64,000 bases of DNA from Labrys monachus (GCF_030814655.1 NZ_JAUSVK010000001.1:6145001-6209000); one strand, 5' to 3'. Positions 10,039 through 19,238 are shown, counted from the first letter of the stretch. Numbers and translations are program-made. Notes: generated by a model not told the origin, from the letters alone.

Positions 10039-10929
10039 ATGAACAGCCTGTCCGCCCTGCATGACATGGTTCTCATCGTCGAGGTTTCGCGCACCCGGAG
10101 CTTCAGCGTCGCCGGCCGGAATCTCGGCGTGTCCAATGCCACGCTGTCGCGCCGCATCGCCGCCCTCGAGGCACGCCTCGGCCTCCAGCTGTTCGAGCGG
10201 ACCACGCGCCATGTGGAGTTGACGGATGCCGGCACGCGCTATGTTGCGCGCTGCGCGCATCTCGTGGACGAGGTGCGGCTGGCCGAGGAGGCGCTGCTCG
10301 ACACGGCCAGCCTTCCGACGGGCCATCTGCGGCTGTCGATGCCGGCGGATGTCGGCATCCATATGCTCGGCCCGGCCCTGCATGCGTTCGGGCGGCGCTA
10401 TCCCGACATCACCTTCGACATCGACCTGTCTTCGCTTCACCGCGATCATGTCGGCGAGCAGGTCGACGTTTCCTTCCGCGTCGGCGCCGTCGCCGCCGAA
10501 CGGCTCATCGTGCGGCGGATCGGCTGGGTGCCGCAGCCCCTCTACGCCGCGCCGTCCTATCTTGCCGCCAACGGCCGGCCGCGCATGCCGGCCGACCTGC
10601 CGAATCATGAATGCATCATCGGCCGCAATCCCAGGCCGGAAGAGGTCTGGCAGCTGAGCGACGGCCGGCAGACGGAGCAGATCACCGCGCGCGGCCGCTA
10701 TATGACGAACGATGCGGCGATGATGAGGATGCTGGCGGAGAGCGGCGCCGGCATCTCGCCGCTGCAGCCCGCTTTGGCGCAGGAGGCGGTGGCGCGCGGC
10801 CACCTCGAACGCGTGCTGGCGGACTGGCAATTGCCGTCCCTGCCGCTCTATGCCGTCACCACCTCGCGCCTGCAGCCGGCGCGCGTCAAGGTGTTGATCG
10901 AATTCCTGGCGACGAGCCTCGCCTCCTGA
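10039..10929 (+). CDS. LysR-family transcriptional regulator
   Basis: The product has 296 residues. The N-terminal winged helix-turn-helix (residues about 1-60) contains the typical SFSVAGRNLGVSNATLSRRIAALEARLGLQLFERTTR pattern with TDAG after it. The C-terminal effector-binding domain starts at TGHLRLSMPADVG. The start at 10039 is placed where the LysR domain normally begins; an upstream frame extension would add about 87 non-homologous residues. The sequence type is that of the large CrgA/YhjC-like LysR group. The target cannot be deduced: the neighbours are a convergent peptidase and the distant adhesin. Confidence 0.9.
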   Translation: MNSLSALHDMVLIVEVSRTRSFSVAGRNLGVSNATLSRRIAALEARLGLQLFERTTRHVELTDAGTRYVARCAHLVDEVRLAEEALLDTASLPTGHLRLSMPADVGIHMLGPALHAFGRRYPDITFDIDLSSLHRDHVGEQVDVSFRVGAVAAERLIVRRIGWVPQPLYAAPSYLAANGRPRMPADLPNHECIIGRNPRPEEVWQLSDGRQTEQITARGRYMTNDAAMMRMLAESGAGISPLQPALAQEAVARGHLERVLADWQLPSLPLYAVTTSRLQPARVKVLIEFLATSLAS

Positions 10930-10974
10930 GGCGGACGCCGGCCCGCCGTGCCGGTCCCGGCCGGGCGCCCTGCC

Positions 10975-13020
10975 TCAGGCCGCCAGCCCGCGCTTGCGGA
11001 GCAGGGCCTGCGGATCCGGATCATGGCCCCGGAAATCGCGATAGGCCTTGGCCGCGTCCTGGCGGTTGCCGGCCGCATAGACGAACTGCTTCAGCTTGCG
11101 CGCCGTCTCGGCATCGAAGATGTCGCCGGCCTCGAGGAAGGCATCGAAGCCGTCGGCATCCAGCACTTCCGACCACAGATAGCTGTAATAGGCGGAGGAA
11201 TAGCCCTCGCCGGCGAAGACATGCTGGAAATGCGGCGGACGGTGGCGCATCACCATCGCCGCGGGCATGTCGATCTCGCCCAGCACCTTCGCCTCGAAGG
11301 CCGCGGCGTCGAAGCCGTCGGTGCGATCGAGAAGGTGCATTTCGAGATCGACGAGCGCCGACGACACATATTCCACCGTCGCGAAGCCCTGGTTGAAGGT
11401 GCGGCTCGCCAGCAGCCGGTCGAGCAGCGCCTTCGGCATCGGCTCGCCGGTCCGGTAATGGACGGCGTGGCGCTGCAGCACCTCCGGCCGCTCGAGCCAA
11501 TGCTCGTAGAGCTGCGAGGGGAACTCGACGAAGTCGCGCACCACTCCGGTGCCGGAGAGCAGGGGATAGGTCACGGTCGAGAGCATGCCGTGCAAGGCAT
11601 GGCCGAACTCGTGGAACAGGGTGCGCGCATCGTCGAAGGAGAGCAGCGTCGGCTGGCCATCCGGCGCGCGCGAGAAATTCATCACGTTGACGATGATCGG
11701 GGTGACCTCGCCGTCGAGCTCCTCCTGGCTGCGGAAGGCGCTCATCCAGGCGCCGCTGCGCTTGGAGGCGCGCGCGAAATAGTCGCCGTAGAACAGGCCG
11801 ACCGTGGCGCCGGCGGCGTCCTTCGCCTCGAAGGCCCGGACGTCCGGATGATAGACAGGCACGTCCCGCCGCTCGGCGAAGGTAACGCCGAACAGCCGGC
11901 GGGCCGTGTCGAAGGCCGCCTCGATGATGCGGTCGAGCTGGAGGTAGGGCTTCAGCTCGGCTTCATCGAGGTCGAACGCCTGCTTGCGGCGCTTCTCAGC
12001 ATAATAGCGCCAGTCCCACGCGGCGATGTCGACATTGTCGCCCATCTCGGCCGCCAGCGCCTGGAGCGCATCGCGTTCGCGCATCGCCTGCAGCCGCGCC
12101 GGCCGCCAGACCGAACGCAGCAGCTCCATCGCCGCCCCGGGTGTCTTCGCCATGGAATCGTCGAGGCGGTAATGGGCGAAGCTCTCATAGCCGAGCAGCG
12201 CCGCCCGCTCGGCGCGCAGCGCGATCATCTCGGCGATGATGGCGCGGTTGTCGGTCTCCCCGCCACCCTCGCCGCGGGCCAGCCACGCCTTGAAGGCGGT
12301 CTCGCGCAGGTCCCGCCGCGCGGAGAACTGCAGGAAGGGCTCGATCAGGGAACGCGACAGCGTCACGACATGCCCGGCCTGGCCGCGATCCGCGGCAGCG
12401 CGGGCGCTCGCCTCGACGAGGAAATCCGGCAGGCCGGCGAGATCGGCTTCGCCGTCCAGCGGCATCGACCACGCCTTCTCGTCGTTCAGCACGTTCTGGC
12501 CGAAACGGGTGCCGAGACTGGCGAGGCGCTCCGACAGGGCGGCGAGGCGCTGCTTGACCTCCTCCGGCCGGCCGGCGCCGGCGCGCCTGAAAGCCATGTG
12601 ATAGCGCTCGAGCACCCGGCCCTGCTCGGGGGTGAGATCCAGCCGGTCGCGCTGGGCGAAGATCGCATCGATGCGGCGAAACAGGGCATCGTCGAGATAG
12701 ATCGCCGTGCGGTGGCGCGACAGGATCGGCGCCATGTCGCGCTCGATGGCCTGCAATTCGTCGCTGGTGTTGGAGCCCGCGAGATTGAAGAACACCGACG
12801 CGACGCGGTCGAGCATCCGGCCGCTGCGCTCCAGCGCCGCCAGCGTGTTGTCGAAGCTGGGCTCCTCCGCCAGCCCTGCGATGGCGGCGACCTCCGCCTT
12901 GTTCTGCGCCAGCGCCGCCTCGAAGGCCGGACGGAAATGCTCCGCTCGGATCGCCTCGAAGGGCGGTGCCTCGAACGGCGTGGACCAGGGGGCGAGCAGG
13001 GGATTGTCGACGGCGGGCAT
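10975..13020 (-). CDS. M3-family zinc metallopeptidase (peptidyl-dipeptidase Dcp / oligopeptidase A type)
   Basis: The product has 681 residues, normal for Dcp/oligopeptidase A. The active site is in the long HEFGHALHG motif (HExxH, zinc ligands and catalytic Glu), followed about 25 residues later by the third-ligand region (FVEFPSQLYEHWL). It is a cytoplasmic thermolysin-fold peptidase that degrades oligopeptides; no signal peptide is visible. The start at 13020 (MPAVDNPLLAPW) matches the usual N-terminus of the family; the open frame continues about 1 kb upstream without homology. It is convergent with the LysR gene. Confidence 0.93.
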   Translation of the reverse strand: MPAVDNPLLAPWSTPFEAPPFEAIRAEHFRPAFEAALAQNKAEVAAIAGLAEEPSFDNTLAALERSGRMLDRVASVFFNLAGSNTSDELQAIERDMAPILSRHRTAIYLDDALFRRIDAIFAQRDRLDLTPEQGRVLERYHMAFRRAGAGRPEEVKQRLAALSERLASLGTRFGQNVLNDEKAWSMPLDGEADLAGLPDFLVEASARAAADRGQAGHVVTLSRSLIEPFLQFSARRDLRETAFKAWLARGEGGGETDNRAIIAEMIALRAERAALLGYESFAHYRLDDSMAKTPGAAMELLRSVWRPARLQAMRERDALQALAAEMGDNVDIAAWDWRYYAEKRRKQAFDLDEAELKPYLQLDRIIEAAFDTARRLFGVTFAERRDVPVYHPDVRAFEAKDAAGATVGLFYGDYFARASKRSGAWMSAFRSQEELDGEVTPIIVNVMNFSRAPDGQPTLLSFDDARTLFHEFGHALHGMLSTVTYPLLSGTGVVRDFVEFPSQLYEHWLERPEVLQRHAVHYRTGEPMPKALLDRLLASRTFNQGFATVEYVSSALVDLEMHLLDRTDGFDAAAFEAKVLGEIDMPAAMVMRHRPPHFQHVFAGEGYSSAYYSYLWSEVLDADGFDAFLEAGDIFDAETARKLKQFVYAAGNRQDAAKAYRDFRGHDPDPQALLRKRGLAA

Positions 13021-13203
13021 GGCTGGCTCTCGATTGCGGTACCCGACATATAGAGCGGAACGGAGCGAAAATAATCCCGCCTTCGCCGTTCCCCGGCGGA
13101 ATCGACGCCGCGGCACGGCCGGGTGATGTGCCGGCCCGATTTCCGTCGTATCATCGCTGGCGGGCCGGAGCCGCATCCCGGCCCTTGTCTGTGGAGATGG
13201 CGA

Positions 13204-13872
13204 ATGACCGACGACGAGGATCCGGCGCTGCCGGCCGATTCGAAACTCACGCGCACCAAGCAGCTCTGGGCGCAGGCCGGCAAATTCCTCACCGGACGCG
13301 TGGCGCGGCCGGAAGGCGAGCGGCTGCCGCCGGGGCAGCATCTGGTGCGGGACTGGCCGGTGCTCGATCTCGGCCTGCAGCCGCAGGTTCGCCGCGAGGA
13401 CTGGCGCCTCGACGTGACCGGCGCCGTCGACAATCCGGTGGCGTGGGATTTCGACGGCTTCATCACCCAGCCGCAGGCGACGGAGGTCTGCGACATCCAC
13501 TGCGTCACGACATGGTCGCGCTACGACAACCGGTTCGAAGGCCTGCCGAGCCGAGCCCTGGCCGATATCGTCCATCCCCGGCCCGAAGCGAGCCATGTGA
13601 CGCTGCACGGCGCCGACGGCTACACCACCAATCTGGCATTGGAGGATTTCCTCGGCGAGGACGTCCTCCTCGCCCATGCCTGGCAAGGCGCGCCGCTGAC
13701 GAGGGACCATGGCGGCCCGGTGCGGCTGGTGGTGCCGCGGCTGTATTTCTGGAAGAGCGCCAAATGGCTGAACCGCATCGAATTCACCACCGCCGACCGG
13801 CCCGGCTTCTGGGAGGTGAGGGGCTATCACAATCGCGGCGACCCCTGGCGCGAGGAGCGCTACAGCGAGTAG
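13204..13872 (+). CDS. Sulfite-oxidase-like molybdopterin-dependent oxidoreductase
   Basis: The product has 222 residues and is a stand-alone Mo-cofactor domain of the sulfite oxidase/YedY fold. The motif DIHCVTTWSRYDNRFEG contains the conserved Cys that ligates molybdenum and the following Trp/Ser/Arg cofactor contacts. The C-terminal VVPRLYFWKSAKWLNRIEF is also typical. No Tat or Sec signal is seen, so the protein is probably cytoplasmic, unlike YedY/MsrP. The GGAG six bases before the ATG supports the start. The physiological substrate is unknown. The 3' end overlaps a possible small minus-strand gene by 13 bp. Confidence 0.88.
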   Translation: MTDDEDPALPADSKLTRTKQLWAQAGKFLTGRVARPEGERLPPGQHLVRDWPVLDLGLQPQVRREDWRLDVTGAVDNPVAWDFDGFITQPQATEVCDIHCVTTWSRYDNRFEGLPSRALADIVHPRPEASHVTLHGADGYTTNLALEDFLGEDVLLAHAWQGAPLTRDHGGPVRLVVPRLYFWKSAKWLNRIEFTTADRPGFWEVRGYHNRGDPWREERYSE

Positions 13873-14042
13873 GCATCCGGAAAGCCGATGGACTTCTCGC
13901 TCAGCAATAGGTCGAGACAAAAGTCGGAGGGAAATGGCAGTTCGGTGAAATCGTGGCTTTCTCCGGGCGCCATCGCAGCGGGAGGCCGAGACGGAACGCC
14001 TTCGGCGCCGATGCGCGATACGCACCAATACTTGCAGTCCAT
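13860..14042 (-). CDS. Small hypothetical protein
   Basis: A 60-residue open frame begins MDCKYWCVSRIG and ends GFPDAYSL. It has a balanced composition and two close cysteines near the N-terminus, unlike the Arg-rich shadow frames around it. It ends 13 bp inside the end of the convergent sulfite-oxidase-like gene. No signal peptide or membrane segment is visible. I do not recognise a family with certainty, and the gene call itself is tentative. Confidence 0.35.
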   Translation of the reverse strand: MDCKYWCVSRIGAEGVPSRPPAAMAPGESHDFTELPFPSDFCLDLLLSEKSIGFPDAYSL

Positions 14043-14259
14043 GTCGGCCGCCGCCTCCGGGGCCGAACTATGCTCGGGCCCCGGGGCATCGCCGAAGTAG
14101 GAGGGCCGCAGATCATCTGCACAGGGCCGGAGATGACGGCGGCGGCGCGGCAGGCCGCTGCAAAGGACCGCTGCGCGCCGGCATAATACTGATATGTTCG
14201 GCAGGGAACAATCGCATCTTCTGCCGGTTAATTGCGCGTCAATGGAAGGACGCCAGCCC

Positions 14260-14415
14260 ATGCTTTACACCATCCTGATCATTATCCTGATTCTTGCGCT
14301 TCTCGGCTCGCTGCCGACTTGGCCTTATTCTTCGGGCTGGGGCTATGGCCCGAGCGGCGGTTTCGGGCTCATCGTCATCATTCTCCTGATTCTGGTCTTC
14401 ACCGGACGACTTTGA
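14260..14415 (+). CDS. DUF3309-family small membrane protein
   Basis: The product has 51 residues: two hydrophobic helices (MLYTILIIILILALLGSL and FGLIVIILLILVFTGRL) separated by the conserved PTWPYSSGWGYGPSGG linker, which defines DUF3309. A purine-rich GGAAGGA lies 9 bases before the ATG. The family is common in Alphaproteobacteria and often stress-associated; the molecular function is unknown. Confidence 0.88.
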   Translation: MLYTILIIILILALLGSLPTWPYSSGWGYGPSGGFGLIVIILLILVFTGRL

Positions 14416-14487
14416 ACCAGGACGAGGCGCCTTCGCGATCCCGGTCGCGGGCGCGCCTCGACCCAGGCTCGTTCCAGGGGATATTCC

Positions 14488-14736
14488 GTGAGCAAGGCAG
14501 GAATCGACTTCATGAACGCCTGGGTGCGCGAGAACGTCGCCTCGTCCTCCTACGGCCGCGGATCGGAGGAACGCGTCGATGCCTATACGGCCGAATGCCT
14601 CGACGAAGCGGCGCGTCAAGGCGTCACCCGACAGGAAATCGAGGAGGATATCGGCGACGTCGGCGGCTATATCCGCGACGCCATGGATGAAGCGGCCCGC
14701 GCAGAACTGCACAGCGACTCCGCTGAGGACGAGTAA
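14488..14736 (+). CDS. DUF768-family small protein
   Basis: The product has 82 residues and starts with GTG behind an AGGGG ribosome site. The sequence SKAGIDFMNAWVRENV at the start and QEIEEDIGDVGGYIRDAM later fits DUF768, a small soluble helical family found almost only in rhizobia and relatives. It is 72 bp downstream of the DUF3309 gene and may be co-transcribed. The function is unknown. Confidence 0.75.
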   Translation: MSKAGIDFMNAWVRENVASSSYGRGSEERVDAYTAECLDEAARQGVTRQEIEEDIGDVGGYIRDAMDEAARAELHSDSAEDE

Positions 14737-14846
14737 GGCCAGGATATGATCGCGTCGGCCGCCGCACGAAACCTCGGAGGCGCCGGATCATCCCGCCGGT
14801 GCCGGCGCTCCGCGGGCCGAGCCGAGATCGTCGCGCGCGTCCCGCT

Positions 14847-15197
14847 TCAGGTGCCTGTTTCCGCGAAATCGCCCTGTTCGGTCCATTGCGTGAAATGCTC
14901 GGGGCGCTTGATCCAGTCCTCGAAACGCTCCGGACGTTTGGAGGTATAGGAGCGCGGATCCTTTCCGATCATCGCAGCCAATGTCATGAAAACCTCCGAC
15001 CCGCAGGGCTGGTGGGTTCTTTCGATGCGGTCGATCGTGGCGAACGCGGCCCCGGTGAGCGCCCCGAACTGGCGCATGCTGAGCCCCCGCCGCTCACGTT
15101 CCCTGCGCAGATCATCGCCGAAGCGATGCCAATCGATCTGCAGGAGGGGCCTTGCCTTACTGTATTTGGCTCTTTGCCTTATTTTGTTATCAGTCAT
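14847..15197 (-). CDS. XRE-type helix-turn-helix regulator
   Basis: The product has 116 residues. A single Cro/C1-type helix-turn-helix occupies residues about 25-80 (RFGDDLRRERERRGLSMRQFG, then GAAFATIDRIERTHQP). A Pro/Trp-rich tail (RPERFEDWIKRPEHFTQW) follows and might be a ligand or partner surface. I chose the ATG at 15197 because it precedes the domain by a normal distance; the frame remains open to 15353. No partner toxin gene is adjacent, so a plain transcription factor is more likely than an antitoxin. Confidence 0.7.
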   Translation of the reverse strand: MTDNKIRQRAKYSKARPLLQIDWHRFGDDLRRERERRGLSMRQFGALTGAAFATIDRIERTHQPCGSEVFMTLAAMIGKDPRSYTSKRPERFEDWIKRPEHFTQWTEQGDFAETGT

Positions 15198-16377
15198 CGC
15201 CCTGTGGCTCTTCTCATCGTTGCGTATCTGGTTGGCCCTGCCGGATCGCCGCAGCATAATCGCCTCCCCCGGCGTTCCCGACAGACAAGCCGCCCGCGCT
15301 GCACATATGTGCAAAATTGCAAAACTGCCGGGCAGCAGAACACATTTCGCCATTTTTCAGAATGGCTGCACACTCTCCTCTTTCCGAGGAAGCGCTCCCA
15401 TAGCGTCGGGGTTCCCGCCACCACAGCAGGGTACCCTTGCCGATCGCGTCGCTTCCTGACCTTTGGGCATGGCAGAAGTCATCACGCTTCTGTAGCGGTA
15501 ATTCGCTACCTTTGCAATCCGATATCACATTAATGTTGCCATAGTGTGTCCGCAAGGACATGTCGGCATCCGCAAGGCGCATGAGCCGGGGATCGTTTCA
15601 AGCCTGGATACCCAAAAATCAACGCTAACACACGATGATTTGAACGAAAATGCGTAAAAAAAGCTTCTGTATACCGAAAGGCGGCGCTGTCAACACGGAT
15701 TCGCCGGCTCTTGTCGTGGGATCTCAAGGTAAGTTAGATTTCGTATTCGAGATTGAATACAAACGTCGCGCCATTAGCGTATTGTAAGACGGCTTACGAT
15801 CATTTTTTTGCACGAATCGACGAAAATCAACACCATAGACGCGGACTTGACGGTTCCTGACGTTGCGGCATTCGTCCCGCCGACAACGCATTCCCTGAGA
15901 CGGGAATATCGTGGGGTTCACATTCTACAGCTTCGGAACGCGAATTCAGGCAGCTTGCCGGGAGAATACTTTTGCCACATCACGGATTCGACCGTTGACA
16001 AAAAATGCGGGTGCGCCTGGGGCGCCCCGGCCATGCCGGCCCGCAGGGGGCATGGCCGTCTCTTCAAGCCTGAAATATTGCCGCCGAAGCTGATTTGCAC
16101 GTCCGCGCCGCCCAGGCCGTGGGCCCGCACAACCCACGCCGGCCGCAGGAATGAGGCGAAAATCGGACATTCCGATTGTTCTTTTTGCAATCCCGCCCCG
16201 GATGACCGGGTTCCTTCCCGCCAGCAGCGCCGACGCCAGGGCGTCCGCGAATCCTCCTCGCTCGCCGTCCGCACGCGATCGCCGTCGCAGGGGCACGCAG
16301 CAGCCGCCCTCCGCTCGCTGGCGACCGACCGGATATCGCACGCCTGTCATCTGCGGCCTTCCCATGAAGGCCGACCG
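15198..16377. other. Long region with no supported gene
   Basis: This 1.2-kb stretch has lower GC around 15500-15950. Open frames on both strands are present, but none has a recognisable domain, a good ribosome site or sensible composition. It could hold decayed DNA from an old insertion. I see no tRNA, array or clear element ends. Confidence 0.4.
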
Positions 16378-16656
16378 TCAGGAGGTCTCCGCACCGGCCG
16401 GAGCGATATCCACGAGGGTGCCGAGGAGGCGAAGCAATTCGTCATGCTGCGGCCCGCGAGGGTCGGCCTGCAGGAAGGCGCCGATGCCGATTCGACTGAC
16501 CTTGCCGCCGGAGGGGGCGTTCGGGCGATGCTCGACCTCGACGACGCCGTCCCTGCTCCTGACCAGCAACCAGTCGTCGCCGCTTTCGGCGTGATGGAGA
16601 AGCCGCATGTGATCGCTTGCGGCGGCGGCTGGTTCCTGGCTGCCTGCGTTGGTCAT
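16378..16656 (-). CDS. Small hypothetical protein
   Basis: The product has 92 residues, begins MTNAGSQEPAAAASDHMRLLHH and contains VRSRDGVVEVEHRPNAPSGG and HDELLRLLGTLVDIAP. It is soluble, with a beta-hairpin-like centre and a C-terminal helix. It lies 128 bp downstream of udgX on the same strand and could be the last gene of that transcript. I do not recognise the family. Confidence 0.55.
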   Translation of the reverse strand: MTNAGSQEPAAAASDHMRLLHHAESGDDWLLVRSRDGVVEVEHRPNAPSGGKVSRIGIGAFLQADPRGPQHDELLRLLGTLVDIAPAGAETS

Positions 16657-16784
16657 GGACGCCTCCTCGCATGTCGTCGACGGCGCGGCGCAGAGGAGCG
16701 CCGGCCTTGCATCGATGCAGGCTCAACAGCAGGCGGCCGGCTTTGTTCCGGCCCGGCGGCGGCAGGCGGGCCGGGGCGGCCGAC

Positions 16785-17411
16785 CTATCGCAGCAGCGCC
16801 GACGCCTGCCGGAGATCGTCGACGAGGTCGGCGAAAGCCGCCTCGCGCGAAGTGTCGTCACGCATGCGCAGGACGGCGGAGGGATGGATGGTGGCGATCC
16901 CCCTGCGGCCATCGGCGAAGGACACCGGCCGGCCATGCTCGCGCGACAGCACCATCGTGCGTCCCATCAGGGCCTTGGCGGCGGTCGCGCCGAGCGCGAC
17001 CACGAGCGCCGGTTCCACCACCGCGAGTTCCCTGTCGAGCCACCAGCGGCATTGCTGGATCTCGCCGGCGTTCGGCTTTTGATGGATGCGGCGCTTGCCG
17101 CGCTGCTCATGCTTGAAATGCTTGACGGCGTTGGTCACGTAGACGGCCCCGCGGTCGATGCCGGCCTCCGCGAGGGCGCGGTCGAGCACCTTGCCCGCCG
17201 GCCCGACGAAGGGCCGCCCGGCGTGGTCCTCCTGGTCGCCGGGCTGCTCGCCGACCATCATGATCGCGGCGGTCGCCGGGCCTTCGCCGAACACGGTCTG
17301 GGTGGCGTCCCGATAGAGCGGGCAACGCCGGCAGGCCGCCGCTTCCTCGGCGAGCGCCGCCAGCGCGGCATTTCCGTTCGAGGAAGGCGGCTCGGCGAGC
17401 GGCGTCGACAT
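16785..17411 (-). CDS. udgX: UdgX, uracil-DNA crosslinking glycosylase-family protein
   Basis: The product has 208 residues. It has the family-4-like uracil-DNA glycosylase fold with motif A GEQPG, the N-terminal Fe-S cysteine pattern (CRRCPLY, further Cys later), and the UdgX-specific loop KRRIH within KHEQRGKRRIHQKPN. In characterised UdgX the His of that loop bonds covalently to the deoxyribose after uracil release and leaves a protein-DNA crosslink. The C-terminal motif HPSAVLR is present. It starts 11 bp after the metallophosphoesterase stop, so it is probably the third gene of an operon with that gene and the nucleotidyltransferase. Confidence 0.93.
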   Translation of the reverse strand: MSTPLAEPPSSNGNAALAALAEEAAACRRCPLYRDATQTVFGEGPATAAIMMVGEQPGDQEDHAGRPFVGPAGKVLDRALAEAGIDRGAVYVTNAVKHFKHEQRGKRRIHQKPNAGEIQQCRWWLDRELAVVEPALVVALGATAAKALMGRTMVLSREHGRPVSFADGRRGIATIHPSAVLRMRDDTSREAAFADLVDDLRQASALLR

Positions 17412-17422
17412 GATTGTCCCCT

Positions 17423-18145
17423 CTAGAGTTCGATCAGCGCATAGGGCCGGCCGGTCGGCTTCTCGATGTCGTAGGCGACGTTGTAGACCGGGGCGCCGCC
17501 GGGCGTGCGTCCGGTATGGCGCCCGCGATGGGCATGGCCGTGCACGATGGCGTCGACGGTGAAGCGGTCTATGGTCTCGGCGAGGCGCGAGGAGCCGAGG
17601 AAGGGGAAGATCTCGGGGGGCTCGCCTTCGACCGTCTCGACCACGGGCGCATAATGAAGCACGACCACGTGGCGCTTGGCCTTGACGCTGCGCATGGCGT
17701 TCTCCAGCTGCATCGATTCCCTCACCGTCTCGGCGACGAAAGCCTTGATCGCCGGCTCGCCGAACGAGCCGAGCATGCGGGCGCCGAAGCCGCCGGCAAA
17801 ACCCTTCACGCCGACGAAGCCGACATCGCCGATCTTGCAGCCGTCGCCCGAGAGCACCCGCAGGCCGACGCCGGAGAGGATCTTGACGACTTCGCCTTCC
17901 TGCCCCGATTCATAGTCGTGGTTGCCGAGCACGGCGACCATCGGCACCGAGCAGGCCCGGAGGTCCTCGGCGAGGATCTCCGCCTCGGCCGGCTTGCCGG
18001 TATCGGTGAGGTCGCCGCACAGCACCATGGCGTCGGCGACCTTCGAGATCTCGGCAAAGAGATCGCGATAGGAGCGCTCCCGGCGCTCATTGGCGTGGAG
18101 GTCGGCCAGCGCCGCCACGGTGAACTTGCCTTCGGTCACGCTCAT
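17423..18145 (-). CDS. Calcineurin-type metallophosphoesterase
   Basis: The product has 240 residues. Metal-binding motifs appear in the expected order: ADLHANE (DxH, residues about 13-19), CGDLTD (GDxxD), GNHDY (GNHD/E), HYAPV and HGHAHRG (GHxH). This is a dinuclear metal phosphoesterase of unknown substrate, possibly nucleotides or nucleic acid ends. Its ATG at 18145 is one base past the stop codon of the upstream nucleotidyltransferase, which points to translational coupling, and udgX follows after 11 bp. The company of a DNA repair enzyme suggests, but does not prove, a nucleic acid role. Confidence 0.88.
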   Translation of the reverse strand: MSVTEGKFTVAALADLHANERRERSYRDLFAEISKVADAMVLCGDLTDTGKPAEAEILAEDLRACSVPMVAVLGNHDYESGQEGEVVKILSGVGLRVLSGDGCKIGDVGFVGVKGFAGGFGARMLGSFGEPAIKAFVAETVRESMQLENAMRSVKAKRHVVVLHYAPVVETVEGEPPEIFPFLGSSRLAETIDRFTVDAIVHGHAHRGRHTGRTPGGAPVYNVAYDIEKPTGRPYALIEL

Positions 18146-18146
18146 G

Positions 18147-18917
18147 TCAATCCAGCCGATGCCTTTCGTCGCCGCCGACATCGGCAAAGCCCCATTGCTC
18201 GACGGCGATCGCATAGTCGATGTGGGAGAACATGCGCCCCCGGCAGATCCGCGTCTGGGGCGGCGGCAATTCGAGCTGGTGCCGCAGCCGGTCGAGCAGC
18301 TCGTCCATCAGCCAACGCGGAATGCGGTCGCGCTCGGTCGGATAGATCCACCGGAAATTGAGGAGATGCATGAGCAGCACCTCCCAATGCTGCTCCATAT
18401 AGCCGAGCAATTGCCGCCAGTTGATATGCTCGTGCTGGCGGAGGATGACGTTCGCCACGTCGGCGCCGTCATAGCGGTGGCGAAGCTGGATGAAGGCCTT
18501 GGACCAGACGAGCTCCGTGGGCGCGACGAGCAGGACCTCGACGCCGCAGACCGGGATGCGCCTCGCCTCGGCGAACCATTCGTCGCCCACCGGCATGGTG
18601 CCGTTGGACGAGGCGAAGATGACGTCGCAGAAATGCTCGCCCTTGTGGATCTTGCCGATCCAGCGTTCGTCCTCGATCTCGATCGCATAGTCGAGGCCGC
18701 GGAAATGGTCGAGGATGCGCATGGCGTCGCCGGCCTTGCAGAAGACGTCGAGATCCTTGGTCGGGCGCGAGATGCCGGTATAGGCGCTGACGGCATAGGT
18801 TCCGGCGACCAGGAAGGGAACGCCGAGCTCGACGAGGATGCGCAGCGTGTCCGCATAGAAGGCGTCCGCCTGCGGGCTGGACGAGATCGGTTCGGCGGCG
18901 GGTGTGATGGCGTGAAT
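18147..18917 (-). CDS. Nucleotidyltransferase-family protein with apparent ATT start
   Basis: The conserved core GTYAVSAYTGISRPTKDLDVF (Gly-x-x-Ala-Val, then Arg-x-Thr-Lys-Asp-Leu-Asp) is the nucleotide/metal site of a polymerase-beta-like nucleotidyltransferase, as in AbiEii-like proteins. It lies upstream of the first ATG in the frame (18722). From that ATG back to an in-frame stop near 19098 there is no ATG, GTG or TTG. The best start is ATT at 18917, eight bases after GAGG. With it the protein has 256 residues and begins HAITPAAEP. The alternative is a sequencing error or a small frameshift near the 5' end. It heads the operon with the metallophosphoesterase and udgX. Confidence 0.72.
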   Translation of the reverse strand: MHAITPAAEPISSSPQADAFYADTLRILVELGVPFLVAGTYAVSAYTGISRPTKDLDVFCKAGDAMRILDHFRGLDYAIEIEDERWIGKIHKGEHFCDVIFASSNGTMPVGDEWFAEARRIPVCGVEVLLVAPTELVWSKAFIQLRHRYDGADVANVILRQHEHINWRQLLGYMEQHWEVLLMHLLNFRWIYPTERDRIPRWLMDELLDRLRHQLELPPPQTRICRGRMFSHIDYAIAVEQWGFADVGGDERHRLD

Positions 18918-19238
18918 GGCGGTTGCCTCTCGCGGGATCGATGACGTTTCGCGAGTTCCAACCGGCGCAGGGCCCGAATGTTCCGGCGGGAGGAGGAAGC
19001 CGGCGCCCGGAAAAGGGGCGTTTTGGAGAGATCGACGGTCCAGGGCATCGGCGACGCCTTCCCCGGGACCGCAGGCGTTCGCCCATAGACGCTAAGTTGG
19101 AGGAAAATAGTGCGATTTTCCTTCTCCCAGGTCGGGAGAAGGCGGGTCATTCCCCTATGCCGGCGCCTATGGGCGTCGCGCTTGGCCCCCTTATGACGTC
19201 GCCCGCCCGCGGCAGAGGGCCGGCGGTCGCGGAATGTG
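18918..19238. other. Intergenic region with a partial dispersed repeat
   Basis: The spacer upstream of the nucleotidyltransferase and downstream of the mannitol-dehydrogenase-family gene holds a shortened copy of the CTTCTCCC...GGGAGAAGG element (about 19117-19147). Beside it lies sequence related to the 59-kb repeat (CCCGGGACCGCAGGCGTTCG at 19072-19091). I see no gene here. Confidence 0.55.

Noticed and set aside
15808-17082. A 424-codon plus-strand frame opposite the hypothetical gene and udgX
   Set aside because: The strong minus-strand homology of UdgX and the composition of this frame show it is a shadow.
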